64,000 nucleotides of DNA from Hahella sp. CCB-MM4 (GCF_002260525.1 NZ_MRYI01000001.1:496001-560000); one strand, 5' to 3'; shown: positions 44,336-53,616, counted from the stretch's first letter. Made by a program: numbers and translations. Notes: generated by a model from the sequence alone, not told the origin.

Positions 44336-45721
44336 TCAACGAAACATCCTGACTTTCACTTTTCGTCCTTTTACCTTGCCGTCCTGCAACCGCTTTAACG
44401 CGGCTTTCCCTAAATCTCTTTTCACTGCGACGTATGAATGGAACGGGAAGATATCAATCTTTCCAATCTGCTCTGCTTTAAAGCCAGCTTCGCCGGTTAA
44501 GGCACCGAGTATGTCGCCAGGACGAATTTTATTTTTCTTTCCACCATCAATACAGAGAGTCACCATGGGGGGCTCCTTAAACGCCGACTGCTGATCATTC
44601 AGGCGTGAGCCGTCATCCCATTTCACCGTATCACCTAAAAGAGACTCAATACGATTCACCCGATGCCCTTCTGCAGGGGTGACAAGACTTAAGGCGACCC
44701 CTTCGTGACCTGCACGGCCGGTGCGCCCAATTCGGTGAACATAGACTTCCGGATCTCTTGGAAGTTCGAAGTTAATCACAACATCAAGGGCTTTGATATC
44801 CAGTCCTCGGGCTGCGACATCTGTCGCGACGAGAATCGAGCAGCTACGGTTGGAAAAACGGACCAACACCTGATCACGGTCCCGCTGCTCCAGATCACCA
44901 TGCAAGGCTAAAGCGCTGTATCCATCGTTGGAAAGCTGATCGGCCAGATCCTGGCAATCTTTTTTAGTGTGACAGAAAATCACTGTGGACTCTGGTTGAT
45001 AGTGCGCCAGCAGGCGTTCAATCAGGAGATATTTCTCATGGGTATGTTCAAGCTCATAAAAGTTCTGCGCTATACGTGTCTGATCGTGGAGGCTCTCAAC
45101 CGTCACCTCAACCGGGTCACTCAGGTAATCGGATGCCATTTTTGCAATCTGATCAGGGTAGGTCGCAGAAAACAGCAGCGTCTGCCGCTGGCTGGGACAT
45201 TGACTGATAATACTTTGAATGGAATCCTCAAATCCCATATCCAGCATTCGATCCGCCTCATCCAACACCAATATGGAAAGATCTTTCAGCTCCAGAGTCC
45301 CCTTACGAAGATGCTCCTGAATTCTACCCGGCGTTCCCACAATGATATGGGCTCCGTGTTCCAATGAGCCAATCTGTGGTCCGAAAGGCATTCCGCCACA
45401 CAACGTCAGAATCTTCACATTGTGAGTCGCTCTTGCCAATCGCCTCAACTCTTTTGCCACCTGATCTGCCAGCTCTCTGGTCGGACAAAGCACCAGGGAC
45501 TGGACTCTGTAGAAATCCACTTTTAAATGATGCAACAGACCAATGCCGAATGCTGCCGTCTTCCCACTACCGGTTTTGGCTTTGGCGATCAGATCTCGTC
45601 CATTGAGTATCATTGGGAGCGATTCCGCCTGTATAGGCGTCATCTCGTGATAGTTGAGCGAGTCGAGGTTGCTCAACATGGACTTGGAGAGAGGCAGAAC
45701 ATTGAATAGCGATGAAGACAC
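44336..45721 (-). CDS. dbpA: ATP-dependent RNA helicase DbpA
   Basis: A 461-residue DEAD-box helicase from GTG 45721. Motifs: AKTGSGKT (48-55), PTRELA, GTPGR, LDEADRMLDMG, SAT, and HRIGRTGRAG. The C-terminal ~75 residues (VTLCIDGGKKNKIRPGDILG and onward, ending KVKVRMFR) form the DbpA RNA-binding domain that recognises hairpin 92 of 23S rRNA, separating it from SrmB or RhlE. It assists large-subunit assembly. Confidence 0.95.
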   Translation of the reverse strand: MSSSLFNVLPLSKSMLSNLDSLNYHEMTPIQAESLPMILNGRDLIAKAKTGSGKTAAFGIGLLHHLKVDFYRVQSLVLCPTRELADQVAKELRRLARATHNVKILTLCGGMPFGPQIGSLEHGAHIIVGTPGRIQEHLRKGTLELKDLSILVLDEADRMLDMGFEDSIQSIISQCPSQRQTLLFSATYPDQIAKMASDYLSDPVEVTVESLHDQTRIAQNFYELEHTHEKYLLIERLLAHYQPESTVIFCHTKKDCQDLADQLSNDGYSALALHGDLEQRDRDQVLVRFSNRSCSILVATDVAARGLDIKALDVVINFELPRDPEVYVHRIGRTGRAGHEGVALSLVTPAEGHRVNRIESLLGDTVKWDDGSRLNDQQSAFKEPPMVTLCIDGGKKNKIRPGDILGALTGEAGFKAEQIGKIDIFPFHSYVAVKRDLGKAALKRLQDGKVKGRKVKVRMFR

Positions 45722-45798
45722 GATTGTACTCTCAAGGTAGAAGGTAAAAGTAATATGGCAAAAGGTGAAACAAATAATGTAGAGGGTGAGACTTCGAA

Positions 45799-46254
45799 TT
45801 AATCAGCTTTCTTATACCAGGGAACAAAACGCGGTGTTTTAGCGGCATACTCGTCATATACCGAAAACATCTCCCTTAAAAAGCGTTCCTCCATGACAGC
45901 TTTACCTGACACGGCAAGCACCACGCAACCAACGCCGATGGCGTTCAACCAATGCCAGTTATAACCAGCAATCCCGACCATCATGATAAATAAACTGCTG
46001 TACATCGGATGACGCACGAACCGGTATGGTCCATTGGTTACCAACTTCACATGAGGCTTGGGTTCCGGGTAAATACTGAAATTCCCGATTTTGTTATAGC
46101 CCAGTGTTGCGAGACCAGCCACAGTTCCCAGCAGGACAACAACCAACCACCCCACACTACCACGGTTAATCCACCCAACAGGCCAGCAACTCAGTGTAAT
46201 GCCAATAAGCTGAAGTGCGACAAGTACGTGGCTTTTTAAACTAAGTCGGCGCAT
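45799..46254 (-). CDS. Isoprenylcysteine carboxyl methyltransferase-like membrane protein
   Basis: A 151-residue inner-membrane protein with four or five hydrophobic segments. The family signature is in the C-terminal half: NGPYRFVRHPMYSSLF and EERFLREMFSVYDEYAAKTPRFVPW, which bind SAM. Members methylate prenyl-cysteines, phospholipids or small lipophilic acceptors; the acceptor is unknown. Confidence 0.85.
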   Translation of the reverse strand: MRRLSLKSHVLVALQLIGITLSCWPVGWINRGSVGWLVVVLLGTVAGLATLGYNKIGNFSIYPEPKPHVKLVTNGPYRFVRHPMYSSLFIMMVGIAGYNWHWLNAIGVGCVVLAVSGKAVMEERFLREMFSVYDEYAAKTPRFVPWYKKAD

Positions 46255-46270
46255 CCCGGGTATCCGATAA

Positions 46271-46295
46271 AAAACGGAGCACGAGGCTCCGTTTT
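46271..46295 (-). terminator. Rho-independent terminator downstream of trhO
   Basis: A perfect 10-bp stem, AAAACGGAGC with GCTCCGTTTT, five-base loop. The minus strand reads into a run of T after the stem. Confidence 0.8.
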
Positions 46296-46299
46296 CTAA

Positions 46300-47313
46300 C
46301 TAGGCGTTCGTTTCAGCCTTCGGTTGATTCTTTTGGCTATCCTGATGGTAGCTTTTCCGCATCCGCTTTTTGACAGCCTGACGTTTCAGGATAGCTTCTT
46401 TCGCTCCCGACCCGATGTGATCTTCGCCACGGGACTTGGCCAACTGCACTTGACGCTCGCGGGCGATGAAACGCTGGCGCTGCTCTTCTGTAACCTTGTC
46501 AAAGCAGTGAGGACAGCTAACTCCCGGCATATAATGTTCGCTTGCGATATCCTCTTCACTAATCGGCATACGGCAGGCGTGACATTGGTCATATTGCCCC
46601 TTCTCCAGTTGGTGATTTACCGCGACACGGTTGTCGAACACAAAGCATTCGCCTTCCCAGGAGGATTCTTCTTCCGGTACTTCTTCCAGATATTTCAGAA
46701 TGCCGCCTTCCAGATGGTAGACATCCTCAAAGCCCAGCTCTTTCAGGTAAGCTGTGGATTTTTCACAACGAATTCCGCCAGTACAGTACATGGCGACCTT
46801 CTTATGTTTGGTCGGATCCAGGTTTTCCTTCACGTAATCAGGAAACTCACGGAAAGTTTCAGTGACCGGATTCACGGCATTCTTGAATTTGCCGATCTGC
46901 ACTTCGTAATCGTTACGGGTGTCAATCAACAATACTTCCGGATCATTGATCAACTTATTCCATTCCTTTGGTTTTACATAAGTGCCCACGACTTTACGTG
47001 GGTCGATACCTTCCACCCCCATGGTGACAATCTCTTTCTTGAGTTTGACCTTGGTACGGTAAAAGGGAATTTGTTCATCGTAGGATTCTTTATAGCTGAG
47101 ATCTGCCAGTCTGGGATCAGATTTCAGATAGGCCAGCAGGGCATCAATCCCTTCACGGGTACTTGATACGGTACCGTTGATACCTTCTTTGGCCAGAAGC
47201 AGCGTGCCTCTGACTCCATTTTCTTCCATGAAATTCAATAGTGGCTGGCGAAGCGCTTCATAGTTGTCCAGGGAGACAAACTTATATAGCGCACAGACGA
47301 CGTACTGTGACAT
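46300..47313 (-). CDS. trhO: tRNA uridine-34 hydroxylase TrhO (YceA)
   Basis: A 337-residue rhodanese-domain protein. N-terminal acylphosphatase-like domain (KEGINGTVS), then the rhodanese domain with [11 protein letters not shown], in which Cys177 and Cys183 lie in the active loop, and a C-terminal extension with zinc-type cysteines ([12 protein letters not shown]). TrhO makes 5-hydroxyuridine at the tRNA wobble base using oxygen. Single gene with its own terminator. Confidence 0.95.
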   Translation of the reverse strand: MSQYVVCALYKFVSLDNYEALRQPLLNFMEENGVRGTLLLAKEGINGTVSSTREGIDALLAYLKSDPRLADLSYKESYDEQIPFYRTKVKLKKEIVTMGVEGIDPRKVVGTYVKPKEWNKLINDPEVLLIDTRNDYEVQIGKFKNAVNPVTETFREFPDYVKENLDPTKHKKVAMYCTGGIRCEKSTAYLKELGFEDVYHLEGGILKYLEEVPEEESSWEGECFVFDNRVAVNHQLEKGQYDQCHACRMPISEEDIASEHYMPGVSCPHCFDKVTEEQRQRFIARERQVQLAKSRGEDHIGSGAKEAILKRQAVKKRMRKSYHQDSQKNQPKAETNA

Positions 47314-47424
47314 ATAACTACCTTTTCATTGCGCACTGGAACGTAAAACCAGAGCAAAAAATTCGGGGCGCCATTATAACGAAATATCTCTCGGATGCAC
47401 GCACAATTGGTTGTTTTTTGTTCA

Positions 47425-49266
47425 TCATTTCAACGCCTCGTTCATCCCTGCCACTTCCGAGGATTCATCCTTTGATCTTTCCGACTGCTGAACCCGCCAT
47501 AGCTGGGCATAGAAGCCGTTCAAGGCCAGGAGTTGCTGGTGGTTGCCGGTTTCGACGATGGCGCCATCCTGCATGACGACAATCCGGTCTGCATCCACAA
47601 TGGTCGACAACCGGTGGGCAATCACCAGACTGGTATGACCTTCAGCCACCTCTTTCAGGGCTTTGAGGATAATCTGCTCAGATTTGCTATCCAGCGACGA
47701 GGTGGCCTCATCAAACACCATGATGGGCGGTTTCTTGAGAATCGCCCGGGCAATGGCCACACGCTGCTTCTCTCCTCCACTGAGCTTTAGACCTCTCTCC
47801 CCTACGACGGTCTCCAGCCCTTTAGGGAGCTGACGAATAAAGTGATCCAGGTGGGCCATTCGGATCGCTGCAGTGATTTCTTCAGCAGTAGCATCGATCC
47901 GACCATAGCGGACATTTTCATAGATCGTCGTATTAAACAGCACCGTATCCTGAGGCACGATGCCTATGGCCTGACGCAGGGAATGCTGGGAGACATCCCT
48001 TATGTCCTGACCATCAATCATGATTTCACCACCGCTGACGTCATAAAAGCGGTATAACAGCTTCACCAGCGTAGATTTACCGGCACCGCTGCTGCCCACC
48101 ACCGCCAGCTTTTGGCCGGGAGAGACGGTAAAACTGACCTGCTTGAGAATGGGTCGCTCATCCTGATAACCAAAGTCCACCTGATTGAACCGGATTTCGC
48201 CCCGGCTGACGTTCAGTGGTGCGGCATTTTCCTTATCGCTGATTTTGGGGACTTGGTGCAGTAATCGAAACATCCGCTCAATGTTGGCAAGCGAGCCTTT
48301 CATTTCCCGATAAACGAATCCAAGGAAATTCAATGGCATGAATAACTGCATCATAAAAGCATTCACCAGCACAAAGTCACCGATGGTCATGCTTTCCTGG
48401 GAGACATTGAATGCAGCCAGCACCATCATGGAAGTCATGGCCAACGCCACGATCAGGGACTGACCTCCGTTCAGGGCGAACAAAGAAAGTCGGTTCTTCC
48501 TTCGGGCGCTCTCCCATTGCCCCAGATCCTGATCGTACTTATCGGCTTCATACTGTTCGTTGCCAAAGTATTTGACGGTTTCATAATTCAGCAGGCTGTC
48601 GACGGCCCGGGAATTACTCTCCGAGTCTGCCTTATTGGCCGCTCGGACAAACCCTGTCCGCCACTCGGTTGCCACAACTGAAAAAGCGATATAGACCACC
48701 ACAGCAACCAAGGTAATGATAGCGAACCAGACTTCGTAGTTGATCAATAACAGCCCGATCACCAGGCTGATTTCCAGTAAGGTCGGTCCGATATTGAATA
48801 CCATGAACCGCATGATAAAGCTGATACCTGAAACTCCCCGTTCGATATCACGGGATAACCCACCCGTGCTGCGGTTAAGGTGAAACTCCAGATCCAGGGA
48901 GTGAAGATGTTCAAATACTTTGAGGCCGATACGACGCATGGCCCTTTCTGTGACACGGCCAAAAATGGTGTCACGGACCTCGCCGAACAACACATTGGCA
49001 AATCGCACAGCACCATATGCCAACAGAAGCCCAAGCGGCATCGCCATCAAAGCCGTCCTGCCGCCATCGTGAATGCCGTCCAGGTCGTCGACAATATATT
49101 TGAGAATAAAAGGCAGACCTACACTGGCCAGCTTGGCTGCCACCAGACAACTCAAAGCCAGAATGATGCGGGGTTTATATTCCAGCAGATAAGGAATCAG
49201 GGATTTCAATGTTCCCCAACTAATGGCGATAGGCTCGCGATCGTCGTAGTCATTTCTTCTGCGCAT
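47425..49266 (-). CDS. Atm1/HMT1-type ABC exporter
   Basis: A 613-residue half-transporter: six transmembrane segments, then an ATPase domain with Walker A GSSGAGKST, signature LSGGEKQRVAIARA, Walker B IMVFDEATSSLD and switch His (IAHRLST). The membrane part has the ABCB7/Atm1 hallmarks (FLFHLNRSTGGLSRDIERG-like: LEFHLNRSTGGLSRDIERG, SLLNYETVKYFGNE). Bacterial Atm1 exports glutathione-linked metals or persulfides. It works as a homodimer in the inner membrane. A five-unit repeat lies immediately upstream. Confidence 0.92.
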   Translation of the reverse strand: MRRRNDYDDREPIAISWGTLKSLIPYLLEYKPRIILALSCLVAAKLASVGLPFILKYIVDDLDGIHDGGRTALMAMPLGLLLAYGAVRFANVLFGEVRDTIFGRVTERAMRRIGLKVFEHLHSLDLEFHLNRSTGGLSRDIERGVSGISFIMRFMVFNIGPTLLEISLVIGLLLINYEVWFAIITLVAVVVYIAFSVVATEWRTGFVRAANKADSESNSRAVDSLLNYETVKYFGNEQYEADKYDQDLGQWESARRKNRLSLFALNGGQSLIVALAMTSMMVLAAFNVSQESMTIGDFVLVNAFMMQLFMPLNFLGFVYREMKGSLANIERMFRLLHQVPKISDKENAAPLNVSRGEIRFNQVDFGYQDERPILKQVSFTVSPGQKLAVVGSSGAGKSTLVKLLYRFYDVSGGEIMIDGQDIRDVSQHSLRQAIGIVPQDTVLFNTTIYENVRYGRIDATAEEITAAIRMAHLDHFIRQLPKGLETVVGERGLKLSGGEKQRVAIARAILKKPPIMVFDEATSSLDSKSEQIILKALKEVAEGHTSLVIAHRLSTIVDADRIVVMQDGAIVETGNHQQLLALNGFYAQLWRVQQSERSKDESSEVAGMNEALK

Positions 49267-49305
49267 GGGACTCCGGTAAGCAGGCTTCGATAGGGCTTAC
49301 CACAT

Positions 49306-49423
49306 AGTATCCTGACACACGCCTGAGTAGTATCCTGACACTCCGCCCGGGTAGTAACCAGAAAGTCGCCTGAGTAATATCCCGAGCAGCGCTCAACAAT
49401 CATATCCTGAGCGACGCTTAACG
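49306..49423. repeat. Five-unit 23-25 bp degenerate repeat upstream of the Atm1-type gene
   Basis: Units start at 49306, 49329, 49353, 49376 and 49401; the first part of the consensus is AGTATCCTGACACNCGCCTG. It fills most of the gap between the start of the exporter gene and the end of the DUF2235-PilZ gene. Confidence 0.82.
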
Positions 49424-49445
49424 ATGGGGTTCTGAATGTCAGGAC

Positions 49446-50789
49446 TTACGCGGCAAATGCCAACCCGGTCTCCCGCCCTCTGACCCACATAACTCTGGCT
49501 TGACGCTCTCCCCATAAATCATGCCGGATCTGTACAGACTCTCCGTTTTGCGGTGCCAGGGGGATTGCCACCTTTGCCCCGCCTGCGGAATAGTCGATGA
49601 TCTGACAGTATTCACCAGTGGAATCCAGACTTTTGACATACGCCAACTCAGCACTCTGTGCCACCGGCATCCGGTGATGCTGTCGGTTATGGTAGACAGG
49701 GACTTTGTCATTCAGCGCGGCATACAGGTTTCCTTTGTTAAAGCCGGCAATATTCTGCTCTCTACGTACCCCAATTGACCAATGCAGCTTTTCATTAATT
49801 CCTGGCTGCAGACCATTGGCCTCTGCCTGTTTTCGCCCAATGGGACGCTGGTAATCCCCCAGCAACTCATAGAATCCTTTTTGTTTATTGTGAACTTCGC
49901 CCAATGCCTGCTGGTCCGGATTTGAACTGAGAACGGCGTCACGATCGAGCACCAGACCATGGGCAGAGGCTTGGTCGTACATAAAGTTAAGTGCCAGGTC
50001 AGACAGTTCGGTTTCGGGATATCCTCCCCCAACATCACTGTGCCCTCCGGGCATCCACACCTGCAGTATTCGCCGGTTGTCATACTCCCAGCGTTTGTCT
50101 GAACTGTCGGGATGTTGAGTCCACAAATCTGGTGCAAAGGGCTTTCGAAGTTCATCAATTGCAAGCGCCTGAACGGCAAACTCCACGGTGTCGGAAAGCT
50201 GGGTATCGTGAAAACCGACCCAACCTTTGGATAATTCACGTAGCCCTGGAACCGGTACCCCCAGCGCTCCTACGGTATCCCATACTCCCATGAAGGTAAT
50301 CAGTGTTTTGCGTCCCCCCTCCAGCACACTATCCTGGAGGTTACGGGCCAGATACTCGTAATCCATATTAATGCGGCGGGCCGGATCTGTTCGATAATAA
50401 CGATAGATACAGGGGAAGTACTTGAGCTCGTGTTTGTGCAACAGCCCAAACAGGTGAATCAGTCCCGCCAGAGACCTTACCGTGTAGGCCCCCCGGCTGA
50501 AGCCGAACAGGTATATCCGGTCCCCTTCTGCCCAGTTATTCACCAGAAACCGGTAGGCCTGCATGATGTTATCCGAGACTCCGACGCCCATTGCGCCACC
50601 AATCCATTTGTCCCATAAACCTCCGGTTCCCACTCCTGAGTCGTAATAGACGACCTGCTCACGCCCACCAGATCTCGGGACGATGCTTCGAACAAGTTTC
50701 AGAACATTTGTGGGTAGTGCTGATGGTTCCTGTTCAGACTCTGGCCGGTTCCAGGTACCATCACAGCAGATAATGATGGATTTAGACAT
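49446..50789 (-). CDS. DUF2235 (Tle1-like) alpha/beta hydrolase fused to a c-di-GMP-binding PilZ domain
   Basis: A 447-residue cytoplasmic protein with no signal peptide. Residues 1 to about 345 are a DUF2235 hydrolase (PF09994), the fold of T6SS Tle1 phospholipases: IIICCDGTWN at the start, GFSRGA with nucleophile Ser98, GVWDTVGALG, MPGGHSDVGGGY with Asp252, and a candidate catalytic His336 in EKLHWSIG. Residues about 365-447 match PilZ: RQHHR (Arg369, Arg373, the RxxxR motif), DYSAGG (399-404, the DxSxxG motif), then GESVQIRHDLWGERQARVMWV and GLAF. Both c-di-GMP motifs are intact, so ligand binding is likely. Enzyme activity gated by c-di-GMP is inference. A diguanylate cyclase gene is divergent from it. 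No T6SS genes adjoin. Confidence 0.88.
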   Translation of the reverse strand: MSKSIIICCDGTWNRPESEQEPSALPTNVLKLVRSIVPRSGGREQVVYYDSGVGTGGLWDKWIGGAMGVGVSDNIMQAYRFLVNNWAEGDRIYLFGFSRGAYTVRSLAGLIHLFGLLHKHELKYFPCIYRYYRTDPARRINMDYEYLARNLQDSVLEGGRKTLITFMGVWDTVGALGVPVPGLRELSKGWVGFHDTQLSDTVEFAVQALAIDELRKPFAPDLWTQHPDSSDKRWEYDNRRILQVWMPGGHSDVGGGYPETELSDLALNFMYDQASAHGLVLDRDAVLSSNPDQQALGEVHNKQKGFYELLGDYQRPIGRKQAEANGLQPGINEKLHWSIGVRREQNIAGFNKGNLYAALNDKVPVYHNRQHHRMPVAQSAELAYVKSLDSTGEYCQIIDYSAGGAKVAIPLAPQNGESVQIRHDLWGERQARVMWVRGRETGLAFAA

Positions 50790-51217
50790 GGCTCTCTCCC
50801 CCTACGCCAACCTCTTGTGGTCTTCCCTGAATTTGCCTGGATGGGCGGGCATATTCAGACCCAGCGAGGCCGCTACTCCTTTATTTACCGCTCACTCATA
50901 ATTTACCGCTCACTCATAATTTACCGCTCAACTCTTAATTTACCGCTCACTCTTACTTACCGCTCACTCTTTTTGCCGCCCACTGTAGTTATTGCCCATT
51001 GTTCAAAATGTAGTCAGCAAAACCAAAATCAGCAATGTCCCGGCACCTTTTTGATATGATTACCTTTCTTTACTTATGATTTCTGGTCTCGTCACCCTGC
51101 TGTGATAGAGAATGAATCGACAAGGACGACCTGGGTATGAAGCAAATTGCCCCAGATCAATCAGACCAGGTTCTGGTTTTTGCTATTGTCTGAGAAGAAT
51201 AACCAACTACTTAAATC
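50790..51217. other. Divergent promoter region of the DUF2235-PilZ and diguanylate cyclase genes
   Basis: Holds the 18-bp repeat array at 50883-50974. The remainder, 50975-51217, should contain the cyclase promoter. Short plus-strand frames at 50817 and 51112 read through the repeats or end inside the cyclase gene and are not called. Confidence 0.5.
50883..50974. repeat. Five-unit 18-bp tandem repeat upstream of the DUF2235-PilZ gene
   Basis: Units ATTTACCGCTCACTCATA at 50883 and 50901 are identical; a 19-bp and an 18-bp variant follow at 50919 and 50938, and a decayed fifth runs to 50974. It lies 94-185 bases upstream of the hydrolase start. Confidence 0.92.
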
Positions 51218-52462
51218 ATGGTTCTGGTTATGAACAGAGGGTCGACTGGATGGCCTGGGAACAGGCATGTGGAGGCATCAGGAGAATTTCGTTCGGCCCT
51301 GGAGCACCAGAGGGACCGGGATCTGGCTATCAGGCAAAAGCCGGGAATTATCTTCTATCCGGCTGTCTGGCTCATCATCACTCTGTCTATCCTCGGTTAT
51401 CAGCCCGCAGATTTTCTCGATTACCAGCCCACAGAAGCTAAAATGTCCTGGCTTCTGGGTATCGGTGCCCTGATTTCTCTGACTTCCCTGTATCGCTGGT
51501 ACTGCACCCGAAGATTTGCCACATGTCTGCAAAACGGTCAGCATGCCCCTCTTTGGCTACTCATACATGCCCTGATTCTTAACGCCTCCAGTTGGGGTGT
51601 TTTTCTGGTGCTGGCTCTTCTGCCGACTCCGCTTTCTGATCACTATTCGCTGATTTTCACAGGAACACTGGCGCTTGCAGCCGGGGGAGCCAGTTCTTTA
51701 TCCATTAAGTCCACTCTGGTTTACTGGCTGATGTTCTCGCTCCTCGGGCCCGCCATCGTCGTATCATTCAGTGGATATTCGCTCCAACCCACACCACTTG
51801 GCCTGGTTCTACTGATCTTCGCCGGCGGGATGAGCTGGGTCAGCAACCTTCCCAGGAGGGAATATGAAAAAGCAGTCATCAGCAATTTGAAACTCAGCCA
51901 GCAGGCCAACTATCTGACAGAACTTACCACCCTGGACGGTCTGACAGGAGTCAAAAACCGTCGATTCTTCGACCAGCTTCTCAGTTCAGAAATACGCCGG
52001 GCAAACCGTCTCGACTACCCTCTGGCATTGTTGATGATTGATATTGACCACTTCAAACGAATCAATGATGAGTTCGGGCACCTGGTCGGCGACAGTTGCC
52101 TGATCAATACTGCCCGAACGTTGCAGAACCACATCCAGCGCTCAAGTGACGTTGTGGCCCGTTATGGTGGAGAAGAGTTTGCGGTCATTTTACCGGGGGT
52201 GGAAACCGATGATGCCATTGCACTGGCCGAAACACTGAGAGAGGAAGTGGAGAGCACCATTACCTGGAACCTGACCCAGCCGATCAGAGTCACTATCAGC
52301 ATTGGAGGCGTGTCTCTCCACCCGGTCAAGGCAACCCAGCCGCAGGACTATCTGGCAATGGCAGACAAGGCGCTCTACGAAGCCAAAAAGCAAGGTAGAA
52401 ACTGTACGTTCTGGTCAGCAAGTGATGGACAGATTTCCAGAGTACCCGGCATAGAAAGCTGA
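51218..52462 (+). CDS. Membrane diguanylate cyclase
   Basis: A 414-residue protein (or 410 from ATG 51230; neither start has a clear ribosome site). About six transmembrane segments lie between residues 44 and 230, then a GGDEF domain: LTGVKNRRFFDQLL, DIDHFKRINDEFGHLVGD, RYGGEEF at 316-321, with the RSSD inhibitory site five residues before GGEEF. Active synthesis of c-di-GMP and product feedback are expected. The membrane part senses an unknown signal. Divergent from the PilZ hydrolase, whose ligand it can make. Confidence 0.9.
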   Translation: MVLVMNRGSTGWPGNRHVEASGEFRSALEHQRDRDLAIRQKPGIIFYPAVWLIITLSILGYQPADFLDYQPTEAKMSWLLGIGALISLTSLYRWYCTRRFATCLQNGQHAPLWLLIHALILNASSWGVFLVLALLPTPLSDHYSLIFTGTLALAAGGASSLSIKSTLVYWLMFSLLGPAIVVSFSGYSLQPTPLGLVLLIFAGGMSWVSNLPRREYEKAVISNLKLSQQANYLTELTTLDGLTGVKNRRFFDQLLSSEIRRANRLDYPLALLMIDIDHFKRINDEFGHLVGDSCLINTARTLQNHIQRSSDVVARYGGEEFAVILPGVETDDAIALAETLREEVESTITWNLTQPIRVTISIGGVSLHPVKATQPQDYLAMADKALYEAKKQGRNCTFWSASDGQISRVPGIES

Positions 52463-52511
52463 CCCGTATATACTCTTTCCAGAATATCCGTGAGAATAAT
52501 TCACCTATCAT

Positions 52512-52549
52512 GCTCTAGCCACCAGATCGTGCTCTACCCACCTGGCCGT
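52512..52549. repeat. Two-unit 19-bp repeat at the AraC gene 3' end
   Basis: TGCTCTAGCCACCAGATCG and TGCTCTACCCACCTGGCCG in tandem, overlapping the end of the AraC-type gene (stop at 52534) where it meets the cyclase gene. It shapes the tail residues DRPRPGG. Confidence 0.6.
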
Positions 52550-53616
52550 GGCCTGTCTGCCTGAAGATGACGGCTTTGCCGATATGCACCTGGAGACATT
52601 CCCAGCCATTCACGGAAAGCATGATTGAATGAACTCTGCTCCTGGTAGCCCAACAGGAAAGCAATCTCACTGACGGAGAGACGGCTATGACCAAGATAGC
52701 TTTCCGCCAGCTCGCGTCGGATATGATCAAGCTCATTCTGGTAAGTAGTACCTTCCTCTTTTAACTTCCTCTGGAGTGTTCTCGCGCTCATATTCAAACG
52801 CTGGGAAACGGGCTCAATTCCCACTAACTGGCTTCGCAACATATCCAGCAGCGCACGACGCAAGCGCTCGACAATAGTCTGTTGCTGATAACTATATTGC
52901 TGCTCCTGCAACAACTCAGCATGCCGACTGAGGGCAGCAAAAGTCATGTCGTCAGCGTTACATACCGGCCAGTCCAGTATTTCGCGGTCTACCCATAGGG
53001 TGTTGTGCGGCTGATCATAGAGCAGTGGACAACCAAACAGTTCCTCATACGGATTTGTATCTTCAGGAACGGCGAATGCGAACTCCATTCGCACCAAAGG
53101 AAGTGGATCCGTTACCAGATAATGAGAAAAGTTGATCAGGCCGCTGAATACGCTACTAACCAATTGAGAATAGATACCGTGTCCTGTATCCGGGACAAAC
53201 AAGGGATTGGCATGCCATCGGTAATAAACCATTCCCTCCTGCTCACCGATTTCGGACCGCCCCAAGTCATGGTTGATCCCCTCAAACCGTACTACCTGCT
53301 GCAAAACCTGGGCAATGGTGGCACAACTCATGGCCGTATAACCCAAAACCGGGTAGGTATTGGGCTTGACGGCGGCCCCCACATCCAGACCAAAATGAGA
53401 ATTAACGCATGCCCCTTCAGCCATCAACGCCAGGTAATCCGCCACCCCAATCTGATATGGCAGGGGTTGTAGCCAATCACGGGATTTTCCCATCCTCGCG
53501 CACAACTGCTCCACGGACAGACCACTTCTTTGGGCCGTTTCAAGAAGTGCGGTTACATAGGGACCGATGACATGTCCCGAACTGACTGCGCCGCTTGTTG
53601 TTATTGGTTGAAGCAC
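52534..53616 (-). CDS. AraC-family regulator (OruR/ArgR-like, with N-terminal Arabinose_bd domain)
   Basis: About 360 residues from GTG 53616 (AAAGG 7 bases upstream); the frame extends to ATG 53655 without a ribosome site. N-terminal ligand domain of the Arabinose_bd type (IGPYVTALLETAQRSGLSVE), C-terminal double helix-turn-helix with MSARTLQRKLKEEGTTYQ and VSEIAFLLGYQEQSSFNHAFREWLG-type ending. The regulated genes are not adjacent in an obvious way. Convergent with the cyclase. Confidence 0.88.
   Translation of the reverse strand: MLQPITTSGAVSSGHVIGPYVTALLETAQRSGLSVEQLCARMGKSRDWLQPLPYQIGVADYLALMAEGACVNSHFGLDVGAAVKPNTYPVLGYTAMSCATIAQVLQQVVRFEGINHDLGRSEIGEQEGMVYYRWHANPLFVPDTGHGIYSQLVSSVFSGLINFSHYLVTDPLPLVRMEFAFAVPEDTNPYEELFGCPLLYDQPHNTLWVDREILDWPVCNADDMTFAALSRHAELLQEQQYSYQQQTIVERLRRALLDMLRSQLVGIEPVSQRLNMSARTLQRKLKEEGTTYQNELDHIRRELAESYLGHSRLSVSEIAFLLGYQEQSSFNHAFREWLGMSPGAYRQSRHLQADRPRPGG

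Noticed and set aside
49306-49423. Repeat array considered as CRISPR or attachment site
   Set aside because: Diverged tandem units without spacers; no integrase or tRNA nearby.
49446-50789. Assignment as a T6SS Tle1 effector
   Set aside because: No VgrG, PAAR, immunity or T6SS gene is adjacent, and a PilZ domain makes an exported effector unlikely.
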